The translations under genes were made by a program, and so were the position numbers. 64,000 nucleotides of DNA from Blumeriella jaapii (Eukaryota; Ascomycota; Leotiomycetes; Helotiales; Drepanopezizaceae): assembly GCA_009599575.1 (NCBI GenBank), contig VWND01000084.1, forward strand, positions 186,001 to 250,000. Direction: 5' to 3'. Position 1 is the stretch's first letter; every line of letters begins with the position of its first letter. The notes beneath the pieces are model-generated. The model made no database searches. It was not told the origin of the DNA and worked only from the letters and a program-made list of their open reading frames with translations. Below, one piece after another: positions 1-12,329 of the stretch.

Positions 1-2476
1 CTTTTTTTTTGGGCGTATTGCGCGATATGCGTTATTTTGACGTTCGAAAGCTTTTTGATAGCGATTTATTAACAATTCCCGTTATATTTATTAAAAATAG
101 CCTTTCGTATAAAATGAAAGCGCTCGCCGATTTTAAAGCGAACGGTTATGCGTTGATCGATTCGGCGCTGATCAAATTCTTTTCTTTTTTTTTAAAACTT
201 TTAATTTAACCTTTTCCGGCTTTTTTTTTTGTAAAAAAGTATAATAAAGTTCGTGGCTATTTAATTATATATTTTACGTTTTTTAATCTTATTATTAATA
301 ATCGAATACAATCGTTTATTCTTTTTTTAATTATCAACTTCGGAAATTATAATATGATTTTAGGAAAAGCTTGGTTGGCCGAATACCAAATTCTATTAAA
401 CTGTAATAAACGCAAGCTTTATTAGCCGAAATCTTATCCTCCCACAGCCTTTTACGCTCGTTGTATTAAAATCTTTTATTTGCACCTCCGAAAGATTTAA
501 TCTCGCTATTAAAACGACGTTGTGAAACGTAATAAAAACCTTGACCAATTATGGCAGATCTACGACGCTGTGCGAAGCGCAAAAAGGTCGAATTTCACTC
601 GCGGTGCCAATTTCGATAGCGACGCTAATAGAATAATATAAGAAATTACACCATCTTCCCAGGCTGCCGATTCCCCTTCTATTATTTCTTTTTTTTTTTT
701 TTTCTTTTCGTCAGAACAGCTTTTTCGTTCTACGAAAAACAGTTATACCAAAGACCGAAGGAAAGCTTTCGCCGCGATAGCCTTTCAGCTTAATATAATC
801 GATAATTCAAATAAGCCATTTTCTGAATTTTCTAAACGACCAGTTCGAAAACGAGTCTTTTAACCTATTACTTACCCAATTTTTATCTGTCAAATTACTG
901 CATACGCTTTTAAGCTGATTTTTAGAAAAAAAGCAATTAAAATGTTTTTAACCTTTTTGTACGAAATCGACAAAATACTAGACGACTTTACGTATAATAT
1001 TTTTTTAAAACTTAATTTTACAGTTTTTTCGAACGTTTCAAAACTAATAAAATATCGATTTCGACCCTTTTAATTAGCTTAGCGGAATTAATTTCGAATA
1101 AATCTTTTTTCGAATCTTTTTTCCCGGAATACAAAAACTTCGAACACGTGTTTTTTAAGGCCGCCAATAACGAGCTAGCCTTTTACCGGCTTTACGATTA
1201 TAAAATCGAGCTTATTATAAATAAGAAAAAGCTAAAATACACTTTTTTGTACAAAATATCGATTCTAAAGCTCGAAATTGTCAAAACCTATTTGCAAAAT
1301 AATCTTAATAAAAGTTTTATCGAACCTTTCACCGCTTTTTTCGCTGCTTTAATGCTTTTCGCCAAAAAATCCGACGGTTTATTACGTTTTTGTATCGATT
1401 ATCGAACTTTTAATAATATTATTCGTAAGAATCGCTACCCCCTTTTTTTTATCGATAAAACTTTTGCTCGTTTTTCGAAAGCGCGAATTTTTACGAAGCT
1501 CGATATTCGTCAAACTTTTTATAGAATTCGAATAAACCCCGCCAATGAAAAACTGACGACGTTTCGTACGCGTTACGGCGCCTATAAATGCAAAGTGCTA
1601 CCTTTTGGCTTTACTAATAAATCCGCAATTTATCAACGCTATATAAACGACGTTTTCTTCGATTATTTGGACGATTTCTGTATTATATACCTGGATGATA
1701 TTTTTATTTATTCGTTCGATTTTTTGAAACACGCCATATACGTTCGCAAAGTGCTTTAAAGGCTCGCTGACGCTGAATTACAGGCCGATATTCGGAAGTC
1801 TGAATTTAACGTTATTCGGACCCGTTATCTAGGCTTTATTATTTCAACTGAAGGCCTAAAGGTAGACTTAAAAAAGGTTTCCGTGGTCGCCCATTGAAAG
1901 CCTTTTATTATTGTAAAAGATGTATAAAGCTTTTTTGGTTTTTGTAATTTTTACCGACGTTTTATTAGAAACTACGGTATAATTGCAAAGCCTTTGATCC
2001 ATTTGACCAAAGCTAACGTTTCTTTTAATTTCATTTTTAAATATCAGAAGAATTTCGACCTTTTTATATTAGCCCTTACTACTGCATCAGTTCTACAATA
2101 TTACAGGCAAAATCTTTCCTATATATTAAAAACTGACGCTTCCGACGGCGTAGTAGCTTTTGTGCTTTCGCAATTCTATAGCGACGACTGGCTTCCAGTC
2201 GCTTATTTCAGCAAAACCATAGCCTTCGCAAAACTAAACTATATCGTATACGATAAAAAATGCTTGCAATCGTAAAATTTCTAGGCAACTTTCGTACTAA
2301 ACTAGCTAACTCAGTTTATCAAATCAAAATAATTATTGATTATAAGACTTTAAAGTATTTTATGACCTCCAAACTTTTAAACGCTCGATAGGCACGCTGG
2401 GCCGAGCTTTTCGCCGATTACAACTTTTTTATTACGTATAGACCAAGTAAACACAACCTTTTGGCTGACGCACTGA
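1..2476 (+). pseudogene. A1 pol remnant: protease, reverse transcriptase, RNase H
   Basis: The first frame (9-209) matches a retropepsin region, with ALADFKANGYALID standing where a D-S/T-G-A active site is expected, so the motif is damaged. The frame at 1148-1759 is a reverse transcriptase with the catalytic box IIYLDDIFIYS near 1684-1716. RNase H follows at 1994-2275 (TDASDGVVAFVLSQ). Stops and frame changes separate the blocks. The same order with about the same spacing is seen in A2 at 13908-16370. This copy cannot be translated as a whole. Confidence 0.85.
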
Positions 2477-2481
2477 CACGT

Positions 2482-2894
2482 TGTAAAGATTGAAAAGCAG
2501 GGAAACACTAGTTTAGATAATAAAACTCAGATAAGATTGGGTTGATAATCAGACTGATTTCTATCTTTTACATCTCTAGTAGAAGGCGTGTATAAGTACA
2601 AAAGGAGGGGTGGAGCCCTCGAGAAGAGTATTTCCCAGGAAACCAGGCGAGCCCTATTTAATATGTTTTTCCAGCCCCTATCCCGACCTTTTTTCATTTT
2701 TTTTAATATAACCCTAATAACTGGTTCTTTAGCAATTATTTTTATAAAATGTTTTACCTAAATGTTATTTTCAGCTCTTATAGTACTATCCGGCCCCTAC
2801 GGCCTATCCGCAGAAAGTATTATTCGAGAATTGGTAAAAGGCAGAAGGTTTTGGCGGATTATTTGATTTATATACGTAATATTAGTTCCTGACA
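2482..2894 (-). repeat. B1 LTR (3' LTR of the element)
   Basis: 413-bp long terminal repeat beginning TGTAAAGATTGAAAAG and ending CCTGACA. It is a near-copy of 9425-9837, with differences that are mostly C/T and G/A. It contains a conserved GC-richer core (about 2605-2700) also found in B2 on both sides of the Copia insertion. It is flanked on the left by CACGT. Confidence 0.9.
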
Positions 2895-3038
2895 TTACTC
2901 CCCTTTCTAGGCCTTTGGTTTCCAAAAGCGACTGATTTTTTTATGCGTATGCTTTCGTATATAACGTGCGTTACGCTTTCGAAATAACGTGCGGTTTCTT
3001 CCGCTTTCGGTCGTGAATTATAGCTGTTTCGTCCGCTT

Positions 3039-3946
3039 TTGGTCGTGAATTATAGCTGTTCTGCTATTTTGTTTTTTTTGTTTTCGGTAGCGCTCGCATC
3101 TTCGTTTGAAAAAACCTTTTTTTTTAAAATAGCCGCCATTTTTCTGCTTAACTTCTTTTTTTTTTTTTTATTTTTATTTTTTCGTCAGCTTTTTTTTATT
3201 TTAATTAATTGCTTTTCGCCGCGTTCGCCGCGAACTTTTAAAATACTTTTGATTTTTATCTGCTTTCGGTGCGCCCGCCTGATTTTACGCGAAAGCATTA
3301 CAGCGGACTTTTTGCTTTTTTGCGTTTTCGAGCTTTCCAGCGTAAAATGCAACCGCTGCAAAGCTTCGCATATTCAGTGCTTTTCTGTAAATTCCTTAAA
3401 CTTTTACTCGAATTCGCTTTTAATTAGTTATAAATTCCTGTCGCACGCGCTATCGAGGCGCAAATATTTTTCGCGGGTTTTAACGATTTTATAAATCGTT
3501 TCGATGCTATTATAGCCGCTGCCGCCTTTTTTTCTTTTGCTGCCGAAGCCAAAGCTTTTGCTAAAACCTTTATCGACCTTATTATCCACGACGCTTATAT
3601 AAATCGTTTAAAAGAGAATAACGCTTCGGCTCTTATAATAATCGAAGGTCGTGCGAATCGCGCCGCGGCTCGGGCTGCCGCCGCTGCTGCTGCGCCCGTT
3701 TCTGCCGGTTTGGCGGCTGCTGCTGTTTTGAAAGCCTTAGCTGCGCCGGCCCTTTTTTTTAACGACGCTAGTATAAAACGTATTTTCCGACGTTTCGAAG
3801 ACGTCGCTCGGACCCATTCTGACCAGTTGAATCAAATTCTGAATTTCCACGAAAATATCGTAGCTGCAATTCAAAATTCGATTACGGCTATCGTAGAAGC
3901 TTTGACTGGGGTGAATCGAATATTTTGCGAATTCGTTTGGTATTAA
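3039..3946 (+). pseudogene. Accessory ORF antisense to pol in element B1
   Basis: Two plus-strand frames stay open in strongly AT-rich DNA: 3039-3494 (151 codons) and about 3488-3946 (about 150 codons). Together they look like one frameshifted gene lying antisense to the element, between the end of pol and the 3' LTR. The first part has a Cys cluster CNRCKASHIQC (3349-3381, spacing C-x2-C-x6-C). The second part is an alanine-rich, probably helical region followed by RIFRRFEDVARTHSDQLNQI. The same sequence exists in B2 (about 18960-19740), again antisense to pol. I do not recognise a family. Extra antisense genes are known in some Gypsy elements, so a retained accessory gene is plausible but unproven. 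Confidence 0.5.
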
Positions 3947-4339
3947 TTTTTTTTTTAGCCTGCCGTTGCTTTTAAGTCTGAAAAAAATAGCGATAACGAT
4001 AAAAAGAAAAATAACGATAAAAATAAATTGGCTTAGCGGCGGTTCTAAGGTTTTCTAGGTGTTTTTGTTTTCTTTTTTTTGCCTTTACGACGCGCATTCG
4101 TTACTGCTCCGTTGCTATTATCTGTCGTATTTTTTAAATATTTTTTTACAACTTTTTTTGCGTTCGTAAAATGGTTTTTTGGCTTCCAGAAGTTTTCGCT
4201 TGATAAATAGCCTTTTTATCGCACCAAGTAATATCGGCCCTTTTTTATATTTTTATAAGCTTGTATTGATTTGATCTCGTATTTTTCGGGTTTTTGAAAT
4301 TTTATTATATTATTTTTCGGCTCGGTGTCGTCCCGATCC

Positions 4340-7300
4340 TGCCAAGATTCTAATAGAAAAACGTAGAAAGTATCGTAAATACGATATTAAGGAGGAAGCT
4401 CGAATTAGTAAGCTTGGCCGTGCTCGTGTATAATTCGCTTGATTTTAAAAAACCTTAAATATTTATTTAAAAGCTTTCGAAAAAGTCGCAGCTATCGAAG
4501 GTTTTTGATCGATAATAATATTTTGTCGCTTATTTGAAATCTAGTTTTTTTGTGTTTAGCGTCGTAAAATTTTTTATGATTCGCGTTGGCTTTTTTTAGT
4601 TTTTTATTAAGTACTTTTTTTTTTTTTTGCAATATTTTAATTCGTTTTTCCGCTGACGGTATTTTTTTTTTTACGACGTCGCTTTCGATGTTGCTGCCAA
4701 GTTCTAGGTGAAAATCGTATAATATGCGAAAAGAAATAGAATTCGTAAAGGCGTATATCGAATTGTTATACGTAAACTCGGCTAAAGCAAGCTTCGTAGC
4801 CCAATCGTTTTGTCGATAATCGTAATACGTGCGAAAATAGAATTTTAAAATTTGATTTTAACGTTCCGTTTGGCCATCGGTTTAAAGATGGAAAGCGGTG
4901 CTTAATCGACGTCGTATTTGTAGATGAAATATTACTGAAGACCAGAATTTACTAATGAAAATTGACTTTCTGTTTGTAATAATCCTTTTAAAGCAGCCAA
5001 AATTTTTGTAAACGTATTATATAAATATCTTAGCTAAATCTGGGGCTGAAATCGTTTTTTGTATCGGTATATATTTCGACAGCTTCGTATATCGATTTAT
5101 TATAACGAATATCGAATCGTAAATACGATTTCGTTTTTTGCTAAAGGGTAAACCCGTAATAAAATCTATGGTTATTTTTTCTTAAGGTTTCGTAAAAGTC
5201 GAAAAGGAGGCTAATTCGCTATAGGGTCGGTGTTTTTTAGGCTTGCCTTTTTAGCACTTTTTACACGTATTAACGTAACGTTTTACGTCGCTTCGTAAAC
5301 CAGGCCAGAAATACTTTTTTTCGATTAATTTTAGCGTTCGCCGAAAGCTTTAATGGCCGGCGGTCGGATCGTCGTAATTAATTTTTAATATTTCGCTTTT
5401 AATAGCGCTTTTATTCGAAATATACGCACGTTTTTTGTAACGTAGTAATTTATTTTGGCTTATACGCTAATGTTTTTCGGACCCGGCTCGACTGCTTTGC
5501 GAGGCCGATTCGTACGTTTTTTGTAATACAAAAGAATCAAATCTTTGTAATTTAAGAATAGTTTTATAAATCGGTTTTGCTAGTTCGTTATTAATCGTTT
5601 CGGATTATAGTAATACAGCGGCTACGCTCCGTGGTATATATTATTTGCAATTAGTAATATTAGCAAAAGACAATCCGGCGAAAAAGCTTTTTATTTGGCT
5701 CTTTTCCGTTTGCTTTCTACCTTCTGATCCCGTTAATAAAAGTTCCGAATACTTATCGGCGCGAAATGGTTTATGCCTCGATTTTAAGCGTGTTTCTATT
5801 GCGAAAAACACTTTAGAATTTTTTAAATAAGCTAGTTTTAGCTTACGATGCAGCGTAAGCAGCTGCTCGTTATTTTTTTTTAAATCTTTTTTTAAATTTG
5901 GCCGGCGAGAAAAACTATTCGCCGGGTTAAAAACTTCTGTTTTATATTCGATTGCAAAATCGTATTTAGCTAGCTCGTCGGCCTATTTCGCTTGGCGTTC
6001 GTTTAGACGTTTTTTCGTAAAAAAGTATTTCAGATTGTAGTAATTTATACGCATAATAATAACGTTAAAAGCGCTACGTAAATATTAGTTTTATTATTTA
6101 AAAGCGTGAATTATAATTATTAGCTTAGCGTCGTAGACTTCGTATTTTTGTTTTATAAAAGAAAGCTTTTTCGAATAGTACGCGATGGAGTGCTAACGTG
6201 CTCTCGCATCTTTTCCGAACAATTAAAATAATATTCCGCTTATAGCGAATTTCGAAGCGTTTGTTTCGATTTGAATTTTTAATCGAGGGTCGAAATAGCG
6301 TAGAATCGGTGCTTAGCAAAACTTTTTTTAAAAGTAAAAAAGCGAGCTTCGCTTCGAGTAAAAAACGAAAAAGGCCCGATATTTTTCTTCGTTGTATTTT
6401 TTTTAGAAGATTTGTAATAAGTCGGCAAAGCTTAGCGTAGTTTTTAATAAAACGTTTGTAAAAGTTAGTGAAACTTAAAAATACTTGAATATTTCGCCAC
6501 GTAGTAAAAGAGGGCCATTTCCGAATATTATTTATTTTTTTTGGGTTTATTTTAATTCCCGTAGGAATAACGACGAAGCCTAGGAACTCAACCGTATTCG
6601 TATCGAAGGCATATTTTTTCAGATTTCCGTAAAATTTATTAGCACGGAGTTTTTCGAAAACTTTTTTTACCGCGTTTGTATAATCGTCGGGGTTTTCGGA
6701 GAATATTAAAATATCGTCGAAGTAAATTATATACGTAATATTTATTAAATCGACTAAAGCTTAATTAATATATGCTTGGAAGATTGCTGGTGCGTTCGAA
6801 AGGCCGAAAGATAATACGCAGTATTCGAAGTGTTCGTAACGAATGCGAAACGCAGTCTTTTATTTATCTTCCTCCTTTATTCGAAGGCGGTGGTACGCTT
6901 AAATGAAGTTTAGCTTAGTAAATATTTTAGCTTTTTTTAAACGATTTAAAGTTTCGCTTATAAAAGGTAGGAAAGTTCGATTTTTAACCGTAATTGCGTT
7001 TAAACTTTTATAATCGACGCATAATCGTAAACTTCCGTTTTTTTTCGGTATAAATATTACCGGTGCGTCGGCAGGATTAATAAACCTTTTTATCCAGCTT
7101 TTTTTTAAGTTCGAATTAAAATATTCGCGTAATTCGATAAGTTCAGATTCCGATAAAAAATAGATTGGTTCTTAAAAAGGGTTTTTTTTTTTCGCAAGGT
7201 TTATTCGATGCTTTATAGAATGGTGAAAAGCTAGGATAACCGCGGCGGTATCGTCGAATACGTCGGCGTAATCGTCGTATTTGAAAGGTAATTAATATTG

Positions 7301-7760
7301 TTTTTTAATAGCTTTTTTTAAAACGATACAAAACGCTTGCTTTTTTTTGAATTTCTTTTTAAAACGTTTGATTATAACGAGATTAAGCTGTAAGCGTTCG
7401 ATTGGGTATCGCCACGATTTAGCTCGAAAGCTTATAACGGGATCGATATTTCGCAACCAAAGGAATTTTAGAATAAATAAAACCTTTGGAATATTTATAT
7501 TGTAAGCTACGAAATCGCTTTGTATTTCTTTAATTGTTTTATAATTATTAATAGCGCGAATAGATTGCGTATGCGTGCCGTAGATAATTATTTTTTTTTT
7601 TTTAATCGTAAATAAATTAATACGTTTTTGAATTGATTTTCATTTATATTTAATTAATAACTTTTGGGTTACGCAGTTTTTCTCCGCGCCGCAATCGATA
7701 AAAATTCGTTTTGTACGAATTTCGCTTTTGGCTTTTTTAATTTCGACTGAAATTATTATT
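4340..7760 (-). pseudogene. B1 pol remnant: protease, reverse transcriptase, RNase H, integrase
   Basis: Minus-strand reading gives, in order, a protease core IFIDCGAEKNCVTQ (about 7715-7650), a reverse transcriptase entry PVIFIPKKNGSLRLCVDY (about 7070-7010), its catalytic box YIIYFDDILIFSEN (about 6740-6700), RNase H (about 6300-5900) and an integrase-like stretch to about 4700. Many TAA/TAG stops replace expected Gln/Trp codons, as RIP would produce. The end near 4340-4430 is the sequence shared with B2 at 11888-11986 and 18444 onward, which proves that B1 and B2 are copies of one family. Confidence 0.85.
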
Positions 7761-7769
7761 TTTTACTTT

Positions 7770-9330
7770 TTTTTTTCGTTCGATTTTGTTAGCAGCGACG
7801 AAATTAAAATCGAGCGAAAGCTTTTCCCGAATTTTTAGATTTATTAGTTTCGGGGCAATTTGGGGCTATATATTCTTTTTTGTTGCATTTATAGCATTCG
7901 ATTTCTGGATAATTGGCTATGCGGTGCTTTTTCTTTTGGCAGCGACTGCATTTCGAAGAATAAAAAAAATCGTTAAGAATTCTAGGATTTCAAAAGATTT
8001 TGTTAAAGTTATCGTTTTCTTGCTTTCGTTTTTTTTTTTATAACGTATTTTCGAATCGAAAACGGTATGTATTTATTTTAGCTTTTGGGTTTTGATCGTA
8101 AATATAGGTTTTTTTCTTTTTTTTCTTTTTGCGCTCGTTTCGTCGTTTATTATTTTTCGTTTCGTCGTTAATGATTTTATTAGCATTTTCGATACGACGA
8201 GCGATTGATATTAATTTTTCGTGCGAATTTATAGCTGTAATATTGCTTCGTTTAATAATTTTTTTTCGAAAAATAAATCGGAGTTTTGCGAAAAGCATTT
8301 TTTTTTTAATCGCATCGTTTGTTATTTGCAATTGCTGTTCGAAATTATTTAAATAAGCAACGAAATCGTTAATTGATTTATGCTTTTTTTGCTTCGTTTT
8401 ATCGTATAAATTCGAGGCCGCGATTTTTCGATTTTCCGCATTTATTAAAGAGTTTAATATTTATTTTTTGAAATCGTTTTATATGGTTCGAATGTTTGTA
8501 GAACGTCGTTCGTATTCGGTTTATTTTTTTTTTATTTTATCGTCGAAAGCTAAAATACAGGCGTTAATTTTCTTTTAATCGGTATAAAATGTTACTTTTT
8601 TATTTTAGCGGAAGCTTCGCTTTGCACGCCGAATGAAAAATTAAGCTTTTTTAGTATTTTTTCCTCGATATATTAGGAAGTCTTTTATTTTTGGTGCTTT
8701 TCGGCTCGAATTCGCTGTGTTTTTTACAAAAGGTATAATATGCTTAAAAAAGATGCTAGGTCGTTTCCAATAAGTATTGTTATCGTAGTGCTTCGAGAAT
8801 ATCTTATAATAATCGCCGGCTTAGGTTATTTTCTGTTTTTTTTTTAATTGAGGCGGTGTTAAAAGATATAAAAATCTTTTTTTCGATATTTTCGAAAGCG
8901 TTAAGTTTTTGTTAGAATTATTTAATTTTTTTTCGGAGTTCGTTTTAGCGTTTTTTGGTTTCTTCGAGTTTTTTGATTGTTTCGTGGATTTTTTTCTTAG
9001 TTTTTTTCTGCTTCATTTTAGTTCGTATCTTTTTTATTTTTTTACGTTTATCGTTTTTTTTTTGTTCGACGCGGATTCGTTTATTAGCCAAATAAATTAA
9101 AGTTTCGGTGGAGAATTCTTCCGAATCGCCTTAAGCGTGGCTTTTTTAGTGATTTCTTCGATAAAAGGAGTTAGGGAGTCGTCGCGCCCTGGTGATGGGG
9201 TATTTTCGACCCTTGGTAAGGCTGGTAACGTCAAAGGAAACGATGGTACGAGGTTTTTTTGAGCAGCCGAAGATGCTGGGTCTTTTTGAGTAGCTGGAGG
9301 TGCTTGTTTTTTGCGAATGCGAAAAGCCAT
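7770..9330 (-). pseudogene. B1 gag remnant with two degenerate zinc knuckles
   Basis: The frame opens at 9330 (ATG; first residues MAFRIRKKQAPPAT) and is open to 9097, then breaks up. Near 7960-7855 two CCHC-type zinc knuckles are readable, but each has lost one ligand: the last Cys of the first reads Tyr, and the His of the second reads Tyr. Both are single G-to-A or C-to-T changes. Gag would form the virus-like particle and bind the element RNA. The copy is non-functional. Confidence 0.75.
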
Positions 9331-9424
9331 GATATCGATAGTAACGATATAAATGTAGTAGTATAGTAGAAGATTATTTTAATAGTATCGAATTGCCGTT
9401 CCGGTAGGTAGAAAAAGATCAAAA

Positions 9425-9837
9425 TGTAAAAATTGAAAAGCAGGGAAATACTAATTCAGATAATAGAGCTCAGATAAGATTGGATTAATAATTAAATTTA
9501 TTTTTATTTTTTATATTTTTAATAAAAGGCGTGTATAAATACAAAGGGAGGGGTGGAGCCCTCGAGAAAAGTATTTCCTAGGAAACCAGGCGAGCCTTAT
9601 TTAATATGCTTTTCCAGCCCCTATTCCGATTTTTTTTTATTTTTTTTAATATAACCCTAATAACTGGTTCTTTAGCAATTATTCTCATAAAGTGTTTTAT
9701 TTAAATGTTATTTCCAGCCTCTATAGTATTATCCGGCCCCCACGGCCTATTCGCAGAGAGTACTATTCGAGGGTTGGTAGGAGGCAGAGGGTCTTGGCGG
9801 ATCACCTGACTCATACACGTGATGTTGGTTCCTGACA
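9425..9837 (-). repeat. B1 LTR (5' LTR of the element)
   Basis: 413-bp copy of the LTR at 2482-2894, beginning TGTAAAAATTGAAAAG and ending CCTGACA, followed by target duplication CACGT (9838-9842). On the minus strand this is the upstream LTR, about 95 bp from the gag start codon at 9330. Confidence 0.9.
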
Positions 9838-9842
9838 CACGT

Positions 9843-11620
9843 CGTACGAGCGAACTCGACCGCCAAAACTCTTTTAAACGCATTCAGCGCCTGCAAACTT
9901 TTTTTCGAACAGATCAGATCGATCACCGCTTTTTAACTAAAAAAATTTCGATTTTCCACGGCCTCCGAAACAGCTGTTTTTATCGTTGAAATAGCTGATC
10001 TCTCTTCCGCACTCCGTGTCGTTGACCAGCTTTTCTACGCTAATCGCACAGCCAGCAGCCTGATAGCCTTCCGAAAGAAAGCTGTACGAAACGTTACGAA
10101 GGGAAACGACGATAATAACATTTCGTTTCCGTATATATTTAAACGCGATCTGCTATTATATTACGGTCGCCTGATAGTATCAGACGTCGACCATTTTCGT
10201 TTGGCCTTTATACGAAAAATGCACGACCAGATTTCTACCGCTTATTCCAGCGCTCGCAAAATTACGCAATTGCTTTCGGACTAATATTATTAGCGAGGTA
10301 TAACAGCCTTCGTAAAACAATACTGTCGCAACTGCTACGTTTGTCGAAAAAGTTTTGTTCTAAGAAATAAGCGTTCCGGCCTTTTTTAGCCTTTTTCTGT
10401 TTCTGACCACCTTTGAAAGTACGTTACAATAGACTTTTGCAATTTTAATAAAAACAAATACGATTACGATAACGTATTCGTAATAATAGATCGCTTTTCC
10501 AAGCAGGCTATTTCGATTTTTTGCTATAAGAATATCGACGTTCGAAGCTTCGCCAAATTATATATATTTTATATATACAGGTATTTTGGCTTTTCAAAAA
10601 GTATTATTAGCGATCGTGGCCTTTAGTATTAGTTTATTTTCTGGTTTGAATTAAACAAAATACTCGGTACGCAACTAAAGCTTTCGATAGCCGCTTATTT
10701 TAAAACCGACGGTCAGACCGAAATTTACAATTAATATCTGTAAAAACGCTTTCGATCTTTTGTAAATTTTTATTAAAACGATTGGAGCGAATTTCTTTTA
10801 ATAATGGATTTCGCCTAAATGTTTTTTTTTTACGAAAATCTAGATGGCCTTTCATTTTTTGAAATTATATACGGTTATATTCCTTATACTAATTGGAACT
10901 GGAAGCTCGATACTTCCCTTTTTCCCAACCTTTTATATAAGCTAAACGCAAACGAAGCTCGTGCGTACGCTCGCCGCCATTACGACGCTTAGAACCTCGC
11001 CAAATCGCATTTTTAACAAGCCTACGAAAAGATAAAAAGAAATGCGAATAAGTTTCGCCGCGCGATCGATTTTAACGTTGGCGATTACGTATAGCTCGAT
11101 ATACGTCCATTTCCGACCTTCCGGCCCTTTCGCAAGCTCGACAATTTTACAAACGGCCCTTTTAAAATTGTAGCCAAAATTTTCGACAACGCTTTTAAGC
11201 TAGATTTTTTTAATATTATAAACGTACATCTAGTTTTTCACGCTAATCGACTGCGTAAAGCAATTAACGACGCGCTTTTAGATCAGGTTAATCCAGCTTC
11301 TGAATCTATTAATATAACTGATAAGTTTAAATACGAAGTCGAAGAATTAATCGCTTATCGAATGCAGCGAAAAACCTTTTAATACAAAGTTTTTTAGGTA
11401 AGCTTAAATAAAAATCTTACGTGGTACCCCGCGTTTGATTTTATGTACGCTTTTTTAAAAGTGCGCGACTTCCATTTGACGTATAAAAAGCTCTCCGGTC
11501 CTTCTGCAAAACTTATAGATTGGCTGAAGGCGTATTCCGAAGGTTTGGATTCGTACGATTATTTGGATAGCGACGTACTAATGGATAAAAGCTCGAGGGC
11601 GCGCTTTTTTCGGACGGGGG
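9843..11620 (+). pseudogene. A1 pol remnant: integrase and chromodomain
   Basis: Continuation of A1 pol after the B1 insertion. It aligns with A2 16375-18140 throughout. Integrase-like reading frames run from about 10130 to 11250. A chromodomain-type tail is recognisable near 11330-11625, with TWYPAFDF and RDFHLTYKKLSGPSAKL. This tail is typical of chromoviral Gypsy elements, where it directs integration to heterochromatin. Several in-frame stops are present. Confidence 0.8.
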
Positions 11621-11625
11621 GGTAG

Positions 11626-11887
11626 TGTAACGACTTATTCGTTTGCTTCTCGCGTCATCCTAGCAACTACGTATAATTGCAAGCTTCCTGGTTTTCTGGT
11701 GGGTCTTTTATTAATTATGGAAACTATTATGTATATAAGGCTTTTTTCTTTTAGCAACCTTTGCTTTCTGCAGTTGTTGATTTTAAATGAATATTTTTGT
11801 TACAGAACCAAAGGCTCGTTTTATACCATGTGAACACGGCGACCAGTTGACTGATCTCCCAGCCCTCCGACTGATTAGATCGTCACA
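11626..11887 (+). repeat. A1 3' LTR
   Basis: 262-bp LTR with TGTAACG...GTCACA ends, preceded by a polypurine tract (about 11612-11625). It is 35 bp shorter than the A2 LTRs because it has one copy instead of two of a segment around CAACTACGTATAGCTGCAAG. It abuts B2 sequence directly at 11888. Confidence 0.88.
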
Positions 11888-11986
11888 ACGGCCAAGTTTA
11901 TTAATTCGAGCTTTTTTTTTAATATCGTATTTACGATATCTTTTACGTTTTTTTATTAAAATCTTAGCAAAATCGGAACGATACCG

Positions 11987-12283
11987 TGTAACGATTCACT
12001 CTGTTGCCACCTTTCGTGTCACCCCAGTAACTACGTATAGCTGCAAGCTCCCCAGCAACTACGTATAGCTGCAAGCTCCCTGGTCTCCTGGTGGGTCTCC
12101 CTATCAATTATGGAAACTATTCATATATATAAAGCTTTCTCTTTTTAGCAACTTCTGCTTTTTACAATTGTTGATTCTAAATAAATATTTTTGTTACAGA
12201 ACCAAAAGCTCGTTTTTTATATTATATAAACTCGGCGATTAATTAACTGATTTTCTAGCCTTTCGATTAATTAAATCGTTATA
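11987..12283 (+). repeat. A2 5' LTR
   Basis: 297-bp LTR starting TGTAACGATTCACTCTG. It holds a tandem duplication of CAACTACGTATAGCTGCAAG that A1 has once. The end reads TCGTTATA where the 3' LTR reads TCGTCACA, i.e. two C-to-T changes. Confidence 0.88.
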
Positions 12284-12329
12284 TTATTAACAACTTTTTT
12301 TTACGCTAGCGACGGCGTAAATTATTTCT

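Larger units (their letters stand above)
2482..9837 (-). mobile_element. Gypsy LTR retrotransposon B1, nested in A1
   Basis: A complete but degraded Ty3/Gypsy element of 7356 bp. It has two 413-bp LTRs (2482-2894 and 9425-9837), TGT...ACA ends and a 5-bp target duplication CACGT. Orientation is minus: on that strand a polypurine tract (2895-2909) precedes the LTR at 2482-2894. Gag starts near 9330, zinc knuckles lie near 7855-7960, protease near 7650-7715, reverse transcriptase about 7100-6500, then RNase H and integrase to about 4340. A further 1.4 kb between pol and the 3' LTR holds an antisense reading frame. The coding frames are broken by RIP-like transitions. Confidence 0.9.
1..11887 (+). 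mobile_element. Gypsy LTR retrotransposon A1 (5' end outside window), split by element B1
   Basis: This is a degraded Ty3/Gypsy element whose left end lies before the window. Position 1 matches about 13895 of the sister copy A2, so roughly 1.9 kb (5' LTR and gag) is missing on the left. Protease, reverse transcriptase and RNase H lie in 1-2476, integrase and chromodomain in 9843-11620, and the 3' LTR at 11626-11887. The element is cut by B1 at 2482-9837, with CACGT on both sides (2477-2481 and 9838-9842). Removing B1 makes the flanks continuous with A2 around 16370. A polypurine tract precedes the LTR. All frames carry stops and frameshifts, mainly of C-to-T or G-to-A type, so the copy is dead. 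Confidence 0.9.
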
